Source of the DNA: an uncultured Collinsella sp.
GTDB lineage: Bacteria > Actinomycetota > Coriobacteriia > Coriobacteriales > Coriobacteriaceae
Direction: 5' to 3'
Assembly: GCA_900552185.1 (NCBI GenBank)
Contig: URYT01000107.1
Coordinates: forward strand, 1-6,568
DNA length: 6,568 nucleotides
This document shows, piece after piece, positions 5,177-6,568 of the stretch. The number at the start of each line of letters is the position of its first letter. Position 1 is the first letter of the stretch. The position numbers were made by a program, and so were the translations under genes. The notes under the pieces were generated by a model. That model worked only from the letters and a program-made list of their open reading frames with translations, made no database searches and was not told where the DNA came from.

Positions 5177-5909
5177 GACCGTCATTATGGGAACGGGCCG
5201 CATGGGCTCGCTCATCCGCACCACCGCCGAGGGCGTTGTCGACGCCGCCGGTCAACCCGTTTTTGATATCGTGGCCCAGATTGGCTTCGATTTGAGCAAG
5301 CTCGAGAACGCACCGGCTGCCGATGTGATTATCGACTTCTCGAACGTCGCGACCTTCGACGCCGTCGTCGCCTATGTCGAGCGCACGGGCGCGGCATTGG
5401 TCTCAGGCACCACAGGCTACACCCCCGACCAGATGGACCGCCTGCGTGAGCTGGGCCAGAACACCCGCGTTATGCACTCGGGCAATTACTCCATCGGTAT
5501 CGCAGCCCTGCGCCATCTGGTAGCGCAGGCTACACGCGAGCTGCCCGGCTTTGACTGCGAAATCGTCGAGACGCACCACAACCAAAAGGTCGATGCCCCC
5601 AGCGGCACTGCCAAGCTACTGCTCGATGCCGTCGTCGAAGCTGAGCCCGAGGCAGGCTACCACCCCGTCTATGGCCGCGAGGGCATGTGCGGCGCGCGTG
5701 ACCCCAAGGAGATCGGTATGCACTCGCTGCGCGGCGGCACCGTCGCCGGCGTGCACGAGGTAAGCTTTTTCGGCCAGGACGAGGAGGTCACGCTCACCCA
5801 CCGCGCCACGAGTCGTCAGATCTTTGTCAACGGCGCCTTGGCAGCCGCGCAGAAGCTCGTCACCCGCGAACCCGGCTTCTATACGTTCGACCAGGTCATG
5901 TTTGTCTAA
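5169..5909 (+). CDS. dapB: 4-hydroxy-tetrahydrodipicolinate reductase (DapB)
   Basis: 246 residues. It reduces the DapA product to tetrahydrodipicolinate with NAD(P)H. The N-terminal Rossmann fold begins IKTVIMGTGRMG (2-13), with the nucleotide-binding GTGRMG at 8-13. IIDFS (54-58) and SGTTGY (79-84) follow. The catalytic signature is ETHHNQKVDAPSGTA (134-148), with H136, H137 and K140. The C-terminal part has GMHSLRGGTVAGVHEVSFFG (183-202). Length is at the short end of the family (E. coli 273), mainly from a shortened segment around residues 30-50. Start: the TTG at 5169 is preferred over the later ATG 5187 because the first beta strand of the dinucleotide fold needs it. GGGAG (5155-5159) is 9 bases upstream. 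It overlaps dapA by 8 bases. Confidence 0.95.
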   Translation: MIKTVIMGTGRMGSLIRTTAEGVVDAAGQPVFDIVAQIGFDLSKLENAPAADVIIDFSNVATFDAVVAYVERTGAALVSGTTGYTPDQMDRLRELGQNTRVMHSGNYSIGIAALRHLVAQATRELPGFDCEIVETHHNQKVDAPSGTAKLLLDAVVEAEPEAGYHPVYGREGMCGARDPKEIGMHSLRGGTVAGVHEVSFFGQDEEVTLTHRATSRQIFVNGALAAAQKLVTREPGFYTFDQVMFV

Positions 5910-5948
5910 CCAGGTGTCAACCGAATCCGCCCAAAGGAGAGATAGCAA

Positions 5949-6568
5949 ATGAGTAACGCAGCCGAGATGGATGCACAGGAGATTATCAACTACATCGCCA
6001 CCGCGCCCAAAAAGACGCCCGTCAAGTTGTACGTGCGCGAGAAGCCGGGCATGAAGGTTGCTTGGGGCGACGCACATGTCTACGGCGGTCGTCGCGGCAA
6101 GACCGTCTTTGGCGACTGGGATGAGCTTAAGGCCATCCTGGACGCCAACGCCGATTCCATCGATTACTACGACGTTGAAAACGATTGCCGCAACTCCGCC
6201 GTGCCCATGCTCGACCTTAAGGGCATCAACGCCCGCATCGAGCCGGGCGCGATCATCCGCGACCGCGTCGAGATCGGCGACCGTGCCGTCATCATGATGG
6301 GCGCCATCATCAACATCGGCTCCGTTATCGGCAAGGGTTCCATGATCGATATGGGCGCCGTGCTGGGCGGTCGCGCCACCGTGGGCAAGAACTGCCACAT
6401 CGGCGCCGGCACCGTGTTGGCGGGCGTCGTGGAGCCCGCAAGCGCCACGCCCGTCATCATCGAGGACGATGTCATGATCGGCGCCAATGCTGTGGTCCTG
6501 GAGGGCGTGCACGTGGGCAAGGGTGCTGTAGTTGCCGCCGGCGCCGTGTGCGTCGAGGACGTCCCCGC
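5949..6568 (+). CDS. dapH: Tetrahydrodipicolinate N-acetyltransferase (DapH), 3' end cut by window edge
   Basis: 206 complete codons are visible from ATG 5949, which has AAAGGAG at 5933-5939 with 9-base spacing. The enzyme transfers acetyl from acetyl-CoA to tetrahydrodipicolinate, giving N-acetyl-2-amino-6-oxopimelate. The N-terminal DapH domain is clear (DAQEIINYIATAPKKTPVK), followed by VFGDWDELKAIL and the hallmark ENDCRNSAVPMLDLKGINAR. After that come left-handed beta-helix hexapeptide repeats (IEPGAIIRDRVEIGD, INIGSVIGKGSMIDMG, VGKNCHIGAGTVLAG, IIEDDVMIGANAVVLEG). The match to Bacillus-type DapH is close from memory, and it is distinct from the succinyl-transferring DapD. About 30 C-terminal residues should lie beyond the window. 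It is 39 bases downstream of dapB with no terminator between, hence the same operon. Confidence 0.95.
   Translation, partial: MSNAAEMDAQEIINYIATAPKKTPVKLYVREKPGMKVAWGDAHVYGGRRGKTVFGDWDELKAILDANADSIDYYDVENDCRNSAVPMLDLKGINARIEPGAIIRDRVEIGDRAVIMMGAIINIGSVIGKGSMIDMGAVLGGRATVGKNCHIGAGTVLAGVVEPASATPVIIEDDVMIGANAVVLEGVHVGKGAVVAAGAVCVEDVP

Noticed and set aside
5616..6512. 298-codon minus-strand frame opposite dapB/dapH
   Set aside because: It is rich in Asp, His, Ala and Gly because it is the complement of hexapeptide-repeat codons. It spans two real genes.

Overview
The window looks like a chromosomal segment from a GC-rich, Gram-positive-type bacterium, most likely an actinobacterium of the class Coriobacteriia (Collinsella-like). 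This placement is an inference. It rests on the strong G/C bias at third codon positions, a Bacillus-type acetylase branch of lysine synthesis (DapH), an L-box lysine riboswitch, and a small HTH protein of a kind I associate with Clostridia and Coriobacteria. No mobile element, CRISPR array, tRNA or rRNA was seen.

Left part, minus strand (1-2488). Reading in the direction of transcription, the genes are an M20-family amidohydrolase (2488-1301), a small three-helix membrane protein whose start overlaps the amidohydrolase stop, a membrane-anchored FxLYD-type protein (802-359), and an HTH protein that runs off the left edge (326-1). The last stretch of the HTH gene shows a local frame disturbance. 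The 175-base gap 803-977 holds a palindrome and an 11-base inverted repeat that involves one of two Shine-Dalgarno copies in front of the FxLYD gene.

Control region (2489-2866). Divergent promoters lie here. A good minus-strand promoter (TATAAC / TTTACC, 17-base spacing) serves the amidohydrolase. A lysine riboswitch aptamer (about 2639-2795) sits ahead of the plus-strand operon. Downstream of the aptamer, two mutually exclusive pairings end at or cover the Shine-Dalgarno of the first gene, and there is no U-tract, so control of translation initiation is the likely mechanism. An 8-base-arm inverted repeat (2604-2635) lies between the two promoters.

Right part, plus strand (2867-6568). This is a lysine/diaminopimelate operon: lysA, dapA, dapB (TTG start, overlapping dapA by 8 bases) and dapH (cut by the right edge). 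The most striking point is that lysA and dapA form one uninterrupted 769-codon frame. The frame joins the last enzyme of the pathway (diaminopimelate decarboxylase) to its first committed enzyme (dihydrodipicolinate synthase) through a charged, probably helical linker. A strong Shine-Dalgarno and ATG lie exactly at the dapA boundary, so free DapA may be made as well.

Together, DapA, DapB and DapH make N-acetyl-2-amino-6-oxopimelate. The pathway then needs an aminotransferase, a deacetylase, DapF and LysA. The divergent M20 protein is a natural candidate for the deacetylase. The aminotransferase and DapF are not in this window.
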